A stretch of DNA of 8,214 nucleotides from Ruminococcus sp. GTDB lineage: Bacteria; Bacillota_A; Clostridia; Oscillospirales; Ruminococcaceae. The stretch is from contig JAFOMV010000151.1 of the NCBI GenBank assembly GCA_017418765.1, forward strand, positions 1-8,214, in the 5' to 3' direction. A program made the position numbers and the translations under genes. A model generated the notes under the pieces. It worked only from the letters and a program-made list of their open reading frames with translations. It had not been told where the DNA came from and did not search any database. This document shows, piece after piece, positions 1 through 5,612 of the stretch; within the stretch, counting starts at the first letter, position 1; the number at the start of each line of letters is the position of its first letter.

Positions 1-9
1 GCACTTCAT
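1..9 (-). CDS. 5' end of an unidentified gene running off the left edge
   Basis: Only the first three codons are inside the window (ATG AAG TGC, positions 9 to 1). The start is supported by context: a GGAG Shine-Dalgarno at 22-19 lies 9 nt upstream, and a consensus-like promoter at 133-105 points at it. An in-frame ATG at 15-13 is possible but sits only 3 nt from the GGAG, which is too close. The product cannot be named from this fragment. The leader between promoter and start is about 89 nt and contains a copy of the local palindromic repeat. Confidence 0.42.
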
Positions 10-35
10 ATCCATCTACTCCGATCTTTTTGTAT

Positions 36-84
36 AAGGCAATACCGTGAAAATCTGTCAGTCAGACTTTATGCGTTATTGCCT
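36..84 (-). repeat. Palindromic repeat, copy 1 (short, diverged form)
   Basis: On the minus strand the arm at 84-67 reads AGGCAATAACGCATAAAG, which matches 16 of 18 bases of the arm of the long element at 3940. Its partner at 38-44 (GGCAATA) pairs perfectly with 77-83. The inside can fold further (51-57 against 63-70, with one bulged base). It also carries the module GTGAAAATCTGTCAG (47-61), which recurs nearly intact in inverse orientation at 3063-3079 next to copy 2. It lies in the probable 5' leader of the gene leaving the left edge, so it may form a hairpin in that RNA. Confidence 0.7.
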
Positions 85-104
85 GCATGGTTTATTATGG
101 TATT

Positions 105-133
105 ATTTTATCATAGAGAACATTATTTGTCAA
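105..133 (-). promoter_or_regulatory. Sigma-A type promoter reading leftward
   Basis: The minus strand reads TTGACA (133-128), a 17-nt spacer, then TAAAAT (110-105). That is a perfect -35 box, the ideal spacing and a 5/6 match to the -10 box. Transcription would start near 98 and run through repeat copy 1 into the gene at the left edge. It lies downstream of the terminator of the rodA transcript, so it begins a separate unit. Confidence 0.75.
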
Positions 134-140
134 GAAAATG

Positions 141-179
141 CAGACTGTACCGCTGAGGGACATTATCCCGTACAGGCTG
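141..179. promoter_or_regulatory. Inverted repeat just upstream of the leftward promoter
   Basis: The arms CAGACTGTAC (141-150) and GTACAGGCTG (170-179) match at 9 of 10 positions around a 19-nt centre, and GGGA (157-160) and TCCC (166-169) can pair inside. It lies 8 nt upstream of the -35 box at 133. It could be a protein binding site or a fold at the end of the rodA read-through RNA. There is no run of T directly after either arm, so I do not call it a terminator. Confidence 0.3.
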
Positions 180-184
180 ATACG

Positions 185-236
185 AAAAAGCACATCTGAC
201 TATGCTACTTCTGCGGCAGTTACGGTCAGATGTGCT
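185..236 (-). terminator. Intrinsic terminator of the comM-rodA unit
   Basis: On the minus strand AGCACATCTGAC (236-225) pairs over 12 bp without a mismatch with GTCAGATGTGCT (200-189). The loop is 24 nt and contains a small CTGC/GCAG stem. The stem is followed at once by TTTT (188-185). It begins 5 nt after the rodA stop codon. In the plus direction there is no T-tract, so it works leftward only. Confidence 0.88.
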
Positions 237-241
237 AATTA

Positions 242-1402
242 TCAATCGTCATCCTCGTCCTCATCATAAAAGACGTTATAGTTTTTAGCACGGTGGCTGT
301 ATGTACTGAGGACAAGTCCTATCATCGCATACATACTTATAAGCGCTGTTCCGCCTGCGCTAAGGAACGGAAGCGGTACACCGATAACAGGAGCTGCTTT
401 CAGTACCATGCCTATATTCATAACACAATGGGAGAATACCAGACCGAATGCTCCCATACAAATGAATTTTCCAAGATGGTCACGTGTAACACGGCTGTCA
501 CCGAATATTTTCAGGCATATATATACCAATATGATGAGTATTCCCATAGAACCAACGAATCCGAATACCTGCCCTGCAAAAGTATAAATAAAGTCGTTAT
601 GCATCTCAGGAACGGATATATAGCTGTCAGAGTCTGCAAAAAGTCCCTTTCCGAAAAGTCCGCCCGATTTCAGTGCGGAAAGTCCAAGATCCTGCTGATA
701 CTCGATGTATTCGGGATCGGTTCCAGGATGGAACAGTATGAGTATACGCTTTTTATGTTCCTGCCCGAGGAAAAAGAACCACATAGCCGCTATGCCTGCC
801 GCAATGACAAATGGAGCTGCAAGAAGATATTTCCATGATATCCTTGCAGAGCATATCATAAAGCCGAATATAGCCGCAAATACTATAGCTGTACCATAGT
901 CGCCCTGCAAACCGACGATGCCTATGGGTATCATTCCATGCAGTATCAGCAGCGCCATATGGCTCGGTTTGTTCATTTCTTCCTCGTCATGAGAAAGATG
1001 ATAGCTGAATGTAAGTATGAATGCCAGCTTCAATATCTCTGATGGCTGGAATTGCACAAATCCCACGTCAAGCCACGCCTTATCGTCTGCACCGTCACGC
1101 TGATAACCCAGCGTTGTGAATGTCAGCGATACAAGTATAAGAGCTAAAGGCGCAAATATGAACCATAGCTTTACAAGCTTGTGATAGTCTATATACGATA
1201 TGACTACGGCTATTGCAAAGCCTGCAACTGTGGAAAACAGCTGTGTCTGCCAGTAGCTTGCACCTATACCGTCTATCATTTTATTTTTTACTATTGAGTA
1301 TATCAGCAGCGAACTCAGCGCCGCACATATAGTAACTGCAAACAGCAGTCCACCGTCTATACTGTGTTTTTCTGACGGAAGTTTTTTAAAAGCTGATCTC
1401 AT
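242..1402 (-). CDS. rodA: RodA-type SEDS peptidoglycan glycosyltransferase
   Basis: SEDS-family membrane protein of 386 residues that polymerises lipid II into glycan strands, normally with a class B penicillin-binding protein in the elongation machinery. About ten membrane segments are visible (first near 16-38, last near 346-367), with the large outer loop at about 212-282. Family signatures in order: FQPSEILKLA (118-127), QGDYGTA (166-172), LGLSALKSGGLFGKG (239-253), PEMHNDFIY (265-273) and NIGM with GVPLPFLSAGG (329-351). Asp270 matches the essential SEDS aspartate. The NIGM...GVPLPF block is closer to RodA than to FtsW, but SpoVE/FtsW is not excluded. The usual Glu-Glu after DFIF is Gln278-Val279 here. 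The tail is very acidic (DEDEDDD). The ATG overlaps the comM stop by 4 nt and has AAGGAG (1413-1408) 5 nt upstream. Confidence 0.9.
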   Translation of the reverse strand: MRSAFKKLPSEKHSIDGGLLFAVTICAALSSLLIYSIVKNKMIDGIGASYWQTQLFSTVAGFAIAVVISYIDYHKLVKLWFIFAPLALILVSLTFTTLGYQRDGADDKAWLDVGFVQFQPSEILKLAFILTFSYHLSHDEEEMNKPSHMALLILHGMIPIGIVGLQGDYGTAIVFAAIFGFMICSARISWKYLLAAPFVIAAGIAAMWFFFLGQEHKKRILILFHPGTDPEYIEYQQDLGLSALKSGGLFGKGLFADSDSYISVPEMHNDFIYTFAGQVFGFVGSMGILIILVYICLKIFGDSRVTRDHLGKFICMGAFGLVFSHCVMNIGMVLKAAPVIGVPLPFLSAGGTALISMYAMIGLVLSTYSHRAKNYNVFYDEDEDDD

Positions 1403-2940
1403 TTAATCTCCTTCGCACCTGTCCAGTATTTTCTGTCGAGGCTCCTGAATTGTGCCGCAGCTGCTACGTGCTGCTTTTTTATAACTTCACTTTTATCTAT
1501 ATCCGCAATGGTCCTTGCTACTTTCAGTATCCTGTCATAAGCTCTTGCGCTGAGTCCAAGCCTGTCGAATACATTCTTAAGAAGCTTCTCTGCACTTTCA
1601 TCCATAGGACACATTTCCTGCAATTTATCGGGAGTTATCAGAGCATTGCAGGTTATTCCCGTATCTCTGAATCTTTCCTCCTGTATCTTCCTTGCAGCTA
1701 TTACACGCTCTCTGATAGCTGATGAGGGTTCTTCCTTTGCCTTTGATGAAAGGTCTTCAAATTCCACAGGCGCAACCTCGATATGAAGGTCAAATCTGTC
1801 AAGAAGTGGGCCTGATATCTTTGAAAGATAGCCTGCCACTTTATTTGGCGGACAAATGCACTTTCTCTTTGGATGGCCGAAATATCCGCATGGACAGGGA
1901 TTCATCGCTCCTATCAGCATAATGGTGCATGGGTAAGTAACTGTCCCCGAAGCACGGGCAATAGTCACCTTTCTGTCCTCAAGGGGCTGACGGAGTATCT
2001 CCAGTGTCTTGCGGTCAAATTCAGCAAGCTCGTCAAGAAAGAGCACACCGTTATGGGCAAGTGATACCTCGCCGGGATGGGGGATAGTACCGCCTCCTGC
2101 CAGTCCTGCTGAAGAAATTGTGTGATGAGGCGAACGGAAAGGACGCTTTGTTATTATTGGCATATCCTCGCTGAGAAGTCCTGATATCGAGTGTATCTTC
2201 GTAGTTTCCAGCGCTTCCTCAAAGGTAAGGGGCGGAAGTATGGAAGGCATACGCTTTGCCAGCATACTCTTACCGCTTCCCGGTGAACCTATGAGCAGAG
2301 CATTGTGTCCGCCTGCCGCCGCTATTTCGAGGGCTTTCTTTGCGGACTGCTGACCTCTTACATCAGCAAAATCCAGCACCTCATTATATGCGGCTTCCGG
2401 GATGTCATAGTGGGGGAAAGTAGCGATCTTTTCCTCGTCACGAAAATGCATGATAAGCTGTTCTGCGTTCTTTACGCCGTATATCTCTATCCCGTCTATA
2501 ACAGAGGCTTCCGAGGCGTTATCATATGGGACGAACACAGCCTTTACGCCCATTTCACGGGCAAGCATTACCATAGGAAGAACACCGTTGATGCGCCTGA
2601 TATCGCCGTTAAGAGATATCTCACCTATGAACGAATATCCGTCAAGCTCGCCGTTTATCATACGCATAGCCTTTACCACAGCCATGAATATAGCCATATC
2701 ATGCACCGAACCGCTTTTTTTGGTATCAGCAGGCGCAAGATTTACCATCACCTGTGCCACAGGAAAACTGATATTGCATGAACGCAGAGCTGAACGTATC
2801 CTTTCACGGCTCTCTCTTACAACAGTGTCAGGAAGCCCTACTATATCGAACTGAGGATTTCCTCTGCTTATATCTATCTCTACATCGACCTGAAATGCAT
2901 TCAGACCGAAAAGTCCTAAGCTGGAAACTTTTGCAAACAA
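1399..2940 (-). CDS. comM: ComM/YifB-family Mg-chelatase-like AAA+ ATPase
   Basis: AAA+ ATPase of 513 residues from the TTG start. In Gram-negative bacteria ComM is a branch-migration helicase needed for natural transformation; the role in Clostridia is less clear. The N-terminal Lon-protease-like (ChlI) domain covers about 1-170, with FDIVGLPD near 31-38 and NLAPAD near 67-72. The ATPase core shows Walker A GSPGSGKS (218-225), Walker B VLFLDEL (299-305), GAMNPCPCGYFG (344-355) with a further CxC at 361-363, the arginine-finger segment SGPLLDRFDLH (376-386) and sensor 2 in LSARAYDRILKVARTIADID (463-482). An upstream in-frame ATG at 2961 would add seven residues (MKIGGSA) but has no good ribosome binding site. 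The family usually begins MFAKV, exactly where the TTG lies, with GGGGGA 6 nt before it. It overlaps rodA by ATGA. Confidence 0.93.
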   Translation of the reverse strand: MFAKVSSLGLFGLNAFQVDVEIDISRGNPQFDIVGLPDTVVRESRERIRSALRSCNISFPVAQVMVNLAPADTKKSGSVHDMAIFMAVVKAMRMINGELDGYSFIGEISLNGDIRRINGVLPMVMLAREMGVKAVFVPYDNASEASVIDGIEIYGVKNAEQLIMHFRDEEKIATFPHYDIPEAAYNEVLDFADVRGQQSAKKALEIAAAGGHNALLIGSPGSGKSMLAKRMPSILPPLTFEEALETTKIHSISGLLSEDMPIITKRPFRSPHHTISSAGLAGGGTIPHPGEVSLAHNGVLFLDELAEFDRKTLEILRQPLEDRKVTIARASGTVTYPCTIMLIGAMNPCPCGYFGHPKRKCICPPNKVAGYLSKISGPLLDRFDLHIEVAPVEFEDLSSKAKEEPSSAIRERVIAARKIQEERFRDTGITCNALITPDKLQEMCPMDESAEKLLKNVFDRLGLSARAYDRILKVARTIADIDKSEVIKKQHVAAAAQFRSLDRKYWTGAKEIK

Positions 2941-2946
2941 AGCACT

Positions 2947-2952
2947 TCCCCC
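2947..2952 (-). promoter_or_regulatory. Ribosome binding site that selects the TTG start of comM
   Basis: GGGGGA on the minus strand ends 6 nt before TTG (2940-2938). It lies inside the codons that would be used if translation began at the ATG at 2961, and that ATG has only a poor AAAGAGC upstream. The site therefore favours the shorter protein. Confidence 0.65.
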
Positions 2953-2976
2953 TATCTTCATCTTATCAGGCTCTTT

Positions 2977-3006
2977 ATGTTACGCCTGCTTTCTTTTTTA
3001 TTTAAA
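2977..3006 (-). promoter_or_regulatory. Weak candidate promoter for comM-rodA
   Basis: The minus strand reads TTTAAA (3006-3001), an 18-nt spacer, then TAACAT (2982-2977); each box matches 4 of 6 consensus bases. The predicted start near 2970 leaves about 30 nt before the TTG of comM but hardly any leader for the ATG at 2961. The -35 box abuts the palindrome of repeat copy 2. Read-through from the lipoprotein gene is the alternative. Confidence 0.3.
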
Positions 3007-3050
3007 GCAACACCGCACAAAGCACGCCTGTTGGCTCTGTGCGGTGTTGC
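3001..3050 (-). terminator. Possible terminator of the lipoprotein gene formed by repeat copy 2
   Basis: Read leftward, the 17-bp GC-rich stem of copy 2 starts 43 nt after the lipoprotein stop and is followed by TTTAAAT. The stem is strong but only three T follow, so termination may be partial. No other terminator is visible between the lipoprotein gene and comM. Confidence 0.4.
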
Positions 3051-3052
3051 CT
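3006..3052. repeat. Palindromic repeat, copy 2 (compact form)
   Basis: GCAACACCGCACAAAGC (3007-3023) and GCTCTGTGCGGTGTTGC (3034-3050) form a 17-bp inverted repeat with one mismatch around a 10-nt loop. Both arms are close copies of the terminal repeats of the long element at 3940-4138, so this copy amounts to the two ends joined back to back. The following bases resemble those after copy 1 (GCCTGCAT then T/A-rich). Nearby at 3063-3079 is CTGACAGATATTTTCAC, the inverse of a module inside copy 1. Confidence 0.85.
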
Positions 3053-3093
3053 GCATTATTTTATGCTGACAGATATTTTCACAAAAGGTATGC

Positions 3094-3756
3094 TTATTTT
3101 ATCCTTACAAGTTCTTCTGTTTCTCCGCTGTCGCTTTTTACCTTTAATACATCACCGTTTATCTCGTAATCTGCACTTACAGGCTTTCCGTCAGAAGATT
3201 CGCCTATGAATGAAGCATAACCTGATAATTCAAGTCTGCCCTTTGAAGTTTTGTAATCAAATATATCAACGAAGGTAACTTCACTTGTATTTCCGTCAAG
3301 AGAAATGAGAACGTTTACATCCTTATCTTTCTCAGGGTCATTTGTAAGACCGCTGACGATAGTATCATAAAGGATACCGCTGAGGAGCTTATACTCTCCG
3401 TCATAGCTTTCATCAGAGCCTTCACCGCTTACTCTTTCAAGGGTGAGCATATCCTGATCGCTGATATTTATTTCAAGGTTTTTCTTATCGTAGGTAATAT
3501 ACTGTTCATCGAATACAAAACCCTGATCGCCGGCGCCTACCTGTATTTTTTTGCCGTCAGCATGAAGGATAGAAGTAGTGTCCATATACATAGAGCCTTT
3601 GCCGTTATCCTTGAATTCAAGGCCGCCCACCTGTATATCGGTATCTATCTGATCTTTCATTTCCCATTTGCCTACTATGGTCTTGCTGTTTGCACAGGAT
3701 GTTAATGAGCATATAAAAATAGCTGAAGCAGCTAATAATGAAACTGTCTTTTTCAT
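3094..3756 (-). CDS. Putative secreted lipoprotein of unknown function
   Basis: Protein of 220 residues with a clear lipoprotein signal: MKK start, a hydrophobic stretch at about 5-17 and the lipobox LTSC (18-21). Cys21 would be lipidated and hold the protein on the outer face of the membrane. The mature part is hydrophilic and rich in Asp, Gly, Ser and Lys, with alternating short strands. IVGKWEMKD just after the Cys (27-35) recalls the GxW opening of small lipocalin-like or META-type beta-barrel lipoproteins. That is only a fold guess, and I do not recognise the function. The ATG has GGAGGA (3766-3761) 4 nt upstream and a strong promoter at 3826-3798, giving a leader of about 35 nt. The gene stands alone in its unit, with repeat elements on both sides. 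Confidence 0.82.
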   Translation of the reverse strand: MKKTVSLLAASAIFICSLTSCANSKTIVGKWEMKDQIDTDIQVGGLEFKDNGKGSMYMDTTSILHADGKKIQVGAGDQGFVFDEQYITYDKKNLEINISDQDMLTLERVSGEGSDESYDGEYKLLSGILYDTIVSGLTNDPEKDKDVNVLISLDGNTSEVTFVDIFDYKTSKGRLELSGYASFIGESSDGKPVSADYEINGDVLKVKSDSGETEELVRIK

Positions 3757-3797
3757 AATTTCCTCCGTTTTTTTATAAATAGTACCTAAACAATAAC

Positions 3798-3826
3798 ATT
3801 ATACCATGTATCATTTGATTTTGCAA
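3798..3826 (-). promoter_or_regulatory. Strong sigma-A promoter of the lipoprotein gene
   Basis: The minus strand reads TTGCAA (3826-3821), 17 nt, then TATAAT (3803-3798), preceded by TGG and so also an extended -10 (TGnTATAAT). The start is predicted near 3791. The whole promoter lies inside an open frame that ends at 3786 (see that entry). Confidence 0.8.
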
Positions 3827-3865
3827 GCTTTTTTAGATAACTTATTTCACGATCCACCACTTTAC

Positions 3866-3907
3866 ATGCAAAAGGGAAGAAAAGGAAAACCTCCTCACCC
3901 TTTGCAT
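3866..3907. other. Imperfect inverted repeat between divergent genes
   Basis: ATGCAAAAGGG (3866-3876) and CCCTTTGCAT (3898-3907) form a 10-bp stem with one bulged A. Inside the loop AGG (3883-3885) and CCT (3890-3892) can pair. It lies 40 nt upstream of the lipoprotein -35 box. No T-tract follows on either strand, so it is not a terminator. A regulatory role is only a possibility. Confidence 0.25.
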
Positions 3908-3939
3908 TAACTGCGGATATTTTGAGTGAGCGGTCATAA

Positions 3940-4138
3940 AGGCAATACCGCACAAAGCTTGTGCTGAAGATGCGCTGACATATTTGTCGTCAGATTGTAT
4001 AGAAATTCCGCAGGCATACTGACATATATCAAAGAATTTCTGTGCGGGATGACGGAAAATATGTACCCCAATGGCACTTCCTTCGGGTGCCACAGATTCA
4101 GTGCAAAGCCGTCAGGCGGGCTTTGTGCGGTGTTGCCT
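3940..4138. mobile_element. MITE-like element with terminal inverted repeats (repeat copy 3, long form)
   Basis: The ends are AGGCAATACCGCACAAAGC (3940-3958) and GCTTTGTGCGGTGTTGCCT (4120-4138), inverted repeats with 18 of 19 matches. The 161-bp interior has nested hairpins: 3975-3979 with 3989-3993, AGAAATTC (4001-4008) with GAATTTCT (4034-4041), and TGGCAC (4072-4077) with GTGCCA (4087-4092). CTGACATAT occurs twice (3975 and 4019). No transposase and no convincing gene lie inside. I see no clear target-site duplication. It sits between the divergent lipoprotein and ytaF genes. Confidence 0.7.
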
Positions 4139-4193
4139 CAATATTCGTAACCATATCCATATAAGCTGAATAATATATTGCGGAGGTGAGAAA

Positions 4194-4802
4194 ATGTATG
4201 AAGAACTCTTTCTCGCTGTTATACTAAGCATAGATACATATATCGCCGCTTCAGCCTACAGCAACAGCAATATAAAAATACCTTTCCTTTCAGCCGCTGT
4301 GATAAACCTCATATGTGCTTCCGTTCTTGGTATATCACTTTTCCTTTCGGGATTTCTGAGCAGATTCATCCCCTGTGAGGTATGCCGTATATGCGGCTGT
4401 TGTGTCATGACAGCGATAGGTATTCTTACGATCATGAAAAGCGCCGCAAGATCATTGTCAAAACGTGTTGCAAAAAAAGGCGAATTATCGCTGAAACTCG
4501 GAAATTCACCGCTTGCGGTAAAACTATATCTTGACGATACTGCCGCCGACATGGATGATTCAAAAGTGCTTTCCGCCGGAGAAGCCGCTGCACTTGCACT
4601 GGCAAGCTCTCTTGATTCGGCAGCTATGGGATTAAGCAGCGGATTCAGTGATATATCACCGTTTACAGCCTCATGTCTTACTTTTTTATGCGGATTTGCA
4701 GCAGTTGCGGCAGGGAGCGCTACAGGCAAAAAAATATCCTCCCTTGACCATGATCTCTCATGGGTGGGAGGAATACTTCTTATATTTTTTGCTTTTATAT
4801 GA
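4194..4802 (+). CDS. ytaF: YtaF/MntP-like sporulation membrane protein
   Basis: Integral membrane protein of 202 residues built as two repeats of the DUF204/MntP fold. About six membrane segments are visible (roughly 4-22, 30-55, 66-85, 128-147, 155-176, 187-202), with a charged loop at 86-125. Each half opens with the family motif: LSIDTYIAASAYS (11-23) and SSLDSAAMGLSSGF (138-151), with Asp14 and Asp141 in equivalent places. MntP relatives export manganese. YtaF is a sporulation-linked relative of unknown transport activity, and the YtaF-like middle (DDSKVLSAGEAAALALA) points to that branch. A cysteine cluster, CEVCRICGCC (61-70), is unusual. The ATG has GGAGG (4182-4186) 7 nt upstream. It is the only plus-strand gene here, and I see no good promoter between the long repeat's right end and the start. 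Confidence 0.82.
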   Translation: MYEELFLAVILSIDTYIAASAYSNSNIKIPFLSAAVINLICASVLGISLFLSGFLSRFIPCEVCRICGCCVMTAIGILTIMKSAARSLSKRVAKKGELSLKLGNSPLAVKLYLDDTAADMDDSKVLSAGEAAALALASSLDSAAMGLSSGFSDISPFTASCLTFLCGFAAVAAGSATGKKISSLDHDLSWVGGILLIFFAFI

Positions 4803-4814
4803 AAGCTTTCATAT
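4797..4814. repeat. Perfect 18-bp palindrome spanning two convergent stop codons
   Basis: ATATGAAAG followed by its exact complement CTTTCATAT. The TGA of ytaF (4800-4802) lies in the left arm and the TGA of the phosphoesterase gene (4811-4809) in the right. As RNA it would give a 7-bp A/U-rich hairpin with a 4-nt loop, without a T-tract after it, so at best a weak terminator. Confidence 0.6.
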
Positions 4815-5606
4815 CTCGTATATAACTACCTCAGGCGGATCAAAAAGTCTCAGTTTGCCGAGGCCTGCCGATACAAGCAGCTTTTTTCCGCCGAAATCAT
4901 ATACTCCCTTTGCATTTTTAGGGAAGAATTTTCTCTCAGGTGAAAGCATGGCGATACCGAATAATCTGACAACACCGCCGTGTACATGACCGCTGAAAGT
5001 ATAGTCAGCGCCCCATTCTGCATAAACTTCGCCAAAAAACGGGTTATGTGCAAGAAGCAGCACTTCTCCGTCAGGTCTATCGCCTATAAGCTCAGTGATA
5101 TCAGCTTTTTCAAGCACTTTAAGGTTTCTGTAGCTATTGTTTACAATGTAGACATCAATGCTTTCCTCAAGACCGTAAACCGTAAATCTGCGGTCTTTAA
5201 CCGTGACCTTTGCCCGATCATTTCGCAGAAGTATAACACCATGCTTTTCAGCTACAGCAATCAGTTCAGCTTTCAGCTCATCGGAAAGGTCTTGTTCGTG
5301 ATTCCCGAATATCATATACACAGGAGCAATAGCTGTAAGTCCTTTCAGCGTTGCCTCTGCCTGTGAAAGATCAGTTTCATCCCTCGATATAAGGTCTCCT
5401 GTTACGAATATAAGATCAGGTTTTTCCTGCCTTACCTTTTCGCATATCCTTGAATTTCCTTTTCCGAAGCGGCGCTTGTGGATATCGGATATATGCGCTA
5501 TCCTTACGCCGCTTCCGAGTTTTTCGTGACGTACTGTAAACAGTATCTTATTTTCGATAAATACATACACAGCAAATACAGCAATAAGCAATAATATCAA
5601 ATTCAC
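4809..5606 (-). CDS. Membrane-anchored calcineurin-like metallophosphoesterase (YkuE/YaeI type)
   Basis: Protein of 265 residues. A hydrophobic anchor at about 2-17 precedes a complete metallophosphoesterase domain. The dinuclear metal ligands are all visible: DIH (Asp41, His43), GD (Asp71), GNHE (Asn102, His103), His187 in LLAHNP and GHVHGG (His207, His209). Relatives of this layout are membrane-bound phosphoesterases, some acting on lipids such as UDP-diacylglucosamine-like molecules; the substrate cannot be read from the sequence. The GTG start lies 6 nt after the gyrA stop, and its GAGGAA site (5621-5616) is inside the last gyrA codons, so the two genes are probably co-transcribed and perhaps translationally coupled. 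The 3' end meets ytaF head-on with 6 bases between the stop codons. Confidence 0.88.
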   Translation of the reverse strand: MNLILLLIAVFAVYVFIENKILFTVRHEKLGSGVRIAHISDIHKRRFGKGNSRICEKVRQEKPDLIFVTGDLISRDETDLSQAEATLKGLTAIAPVYMIFGNHEQDLSDELKAELIAVAEKHGVILLRNDRAKVTVKDRRFTVYGLEESIDVYIVNNSYRNLKVLEKADITELIGDRPDGEVLLLAHNPFFGEVYAEWGADYTFSGHVHGGVVRLFGIAMLSPERKFFPKNAKGVYDFGGKKLLVSAGLGKLRLFDPPEVVIYEI

Positions 5607-5612
5607 CGATAA

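Larger units (their letters stand above)
3786..3990 (-). other. Open frame without start, possible gene relic
   Basis: A minus-strand frame is open from about 3990 to a TAG at 3788-3786. It has no ATG and no ribosome binding site, but its last ~45 codons read like real protein: ...KISAVNAKGEEVFLFFP followed by ACKVVDREISYLKKLAKSND and WYNVIV, with ordinary codon choice. Its upstream part enters the terminal repeat of the long element at 3940. It contains the lipoprotein promoter. It may be the tail of a decayed gene, part of a larger mobile repeat, or chance. Nothing in it identifies a function. Confidence 0.25.

Noticed and set aside
1..158. Plus-strand frame open from the edge to TGA at 156-158
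   Set aside because: It crosses a repeat copy and a minus-strand promoter and shows no protein-like features. It could be the tail of a gene only if the upstream sequence supported it, and the minus-strand start at 9 contradicts that.
3842..4093. Minus-strand 83-codon open frame across the long repeat
   Set aside because: It begins with GTG and has no ribosome binding site, lies mostly inside the inverted-repeat element, runs across the repeat end, and has no recognisable domain. It is better explained as an open frame in repeat DNA.
3006..4138. CRISPR-like array from the repeated 19-mer
   Set aside because: Copies are inverted pairs at uneven distances and not direct repeats with regular spacers, and no cas genes are present.
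4139..4193. Promoter for ytaF in the A/T-rich leader
   Set aside because: TATAAG and TAATAT can be seen, but none has a -35 box at acceptable spacing, so no promoter is claimed.
4256..4729. Minus-strand 157-codon frame opposite ytaF
   Set aside because: Shadow of the ytaF frame; the translation is low-complexity Ala/Ser-rich with no start signals.
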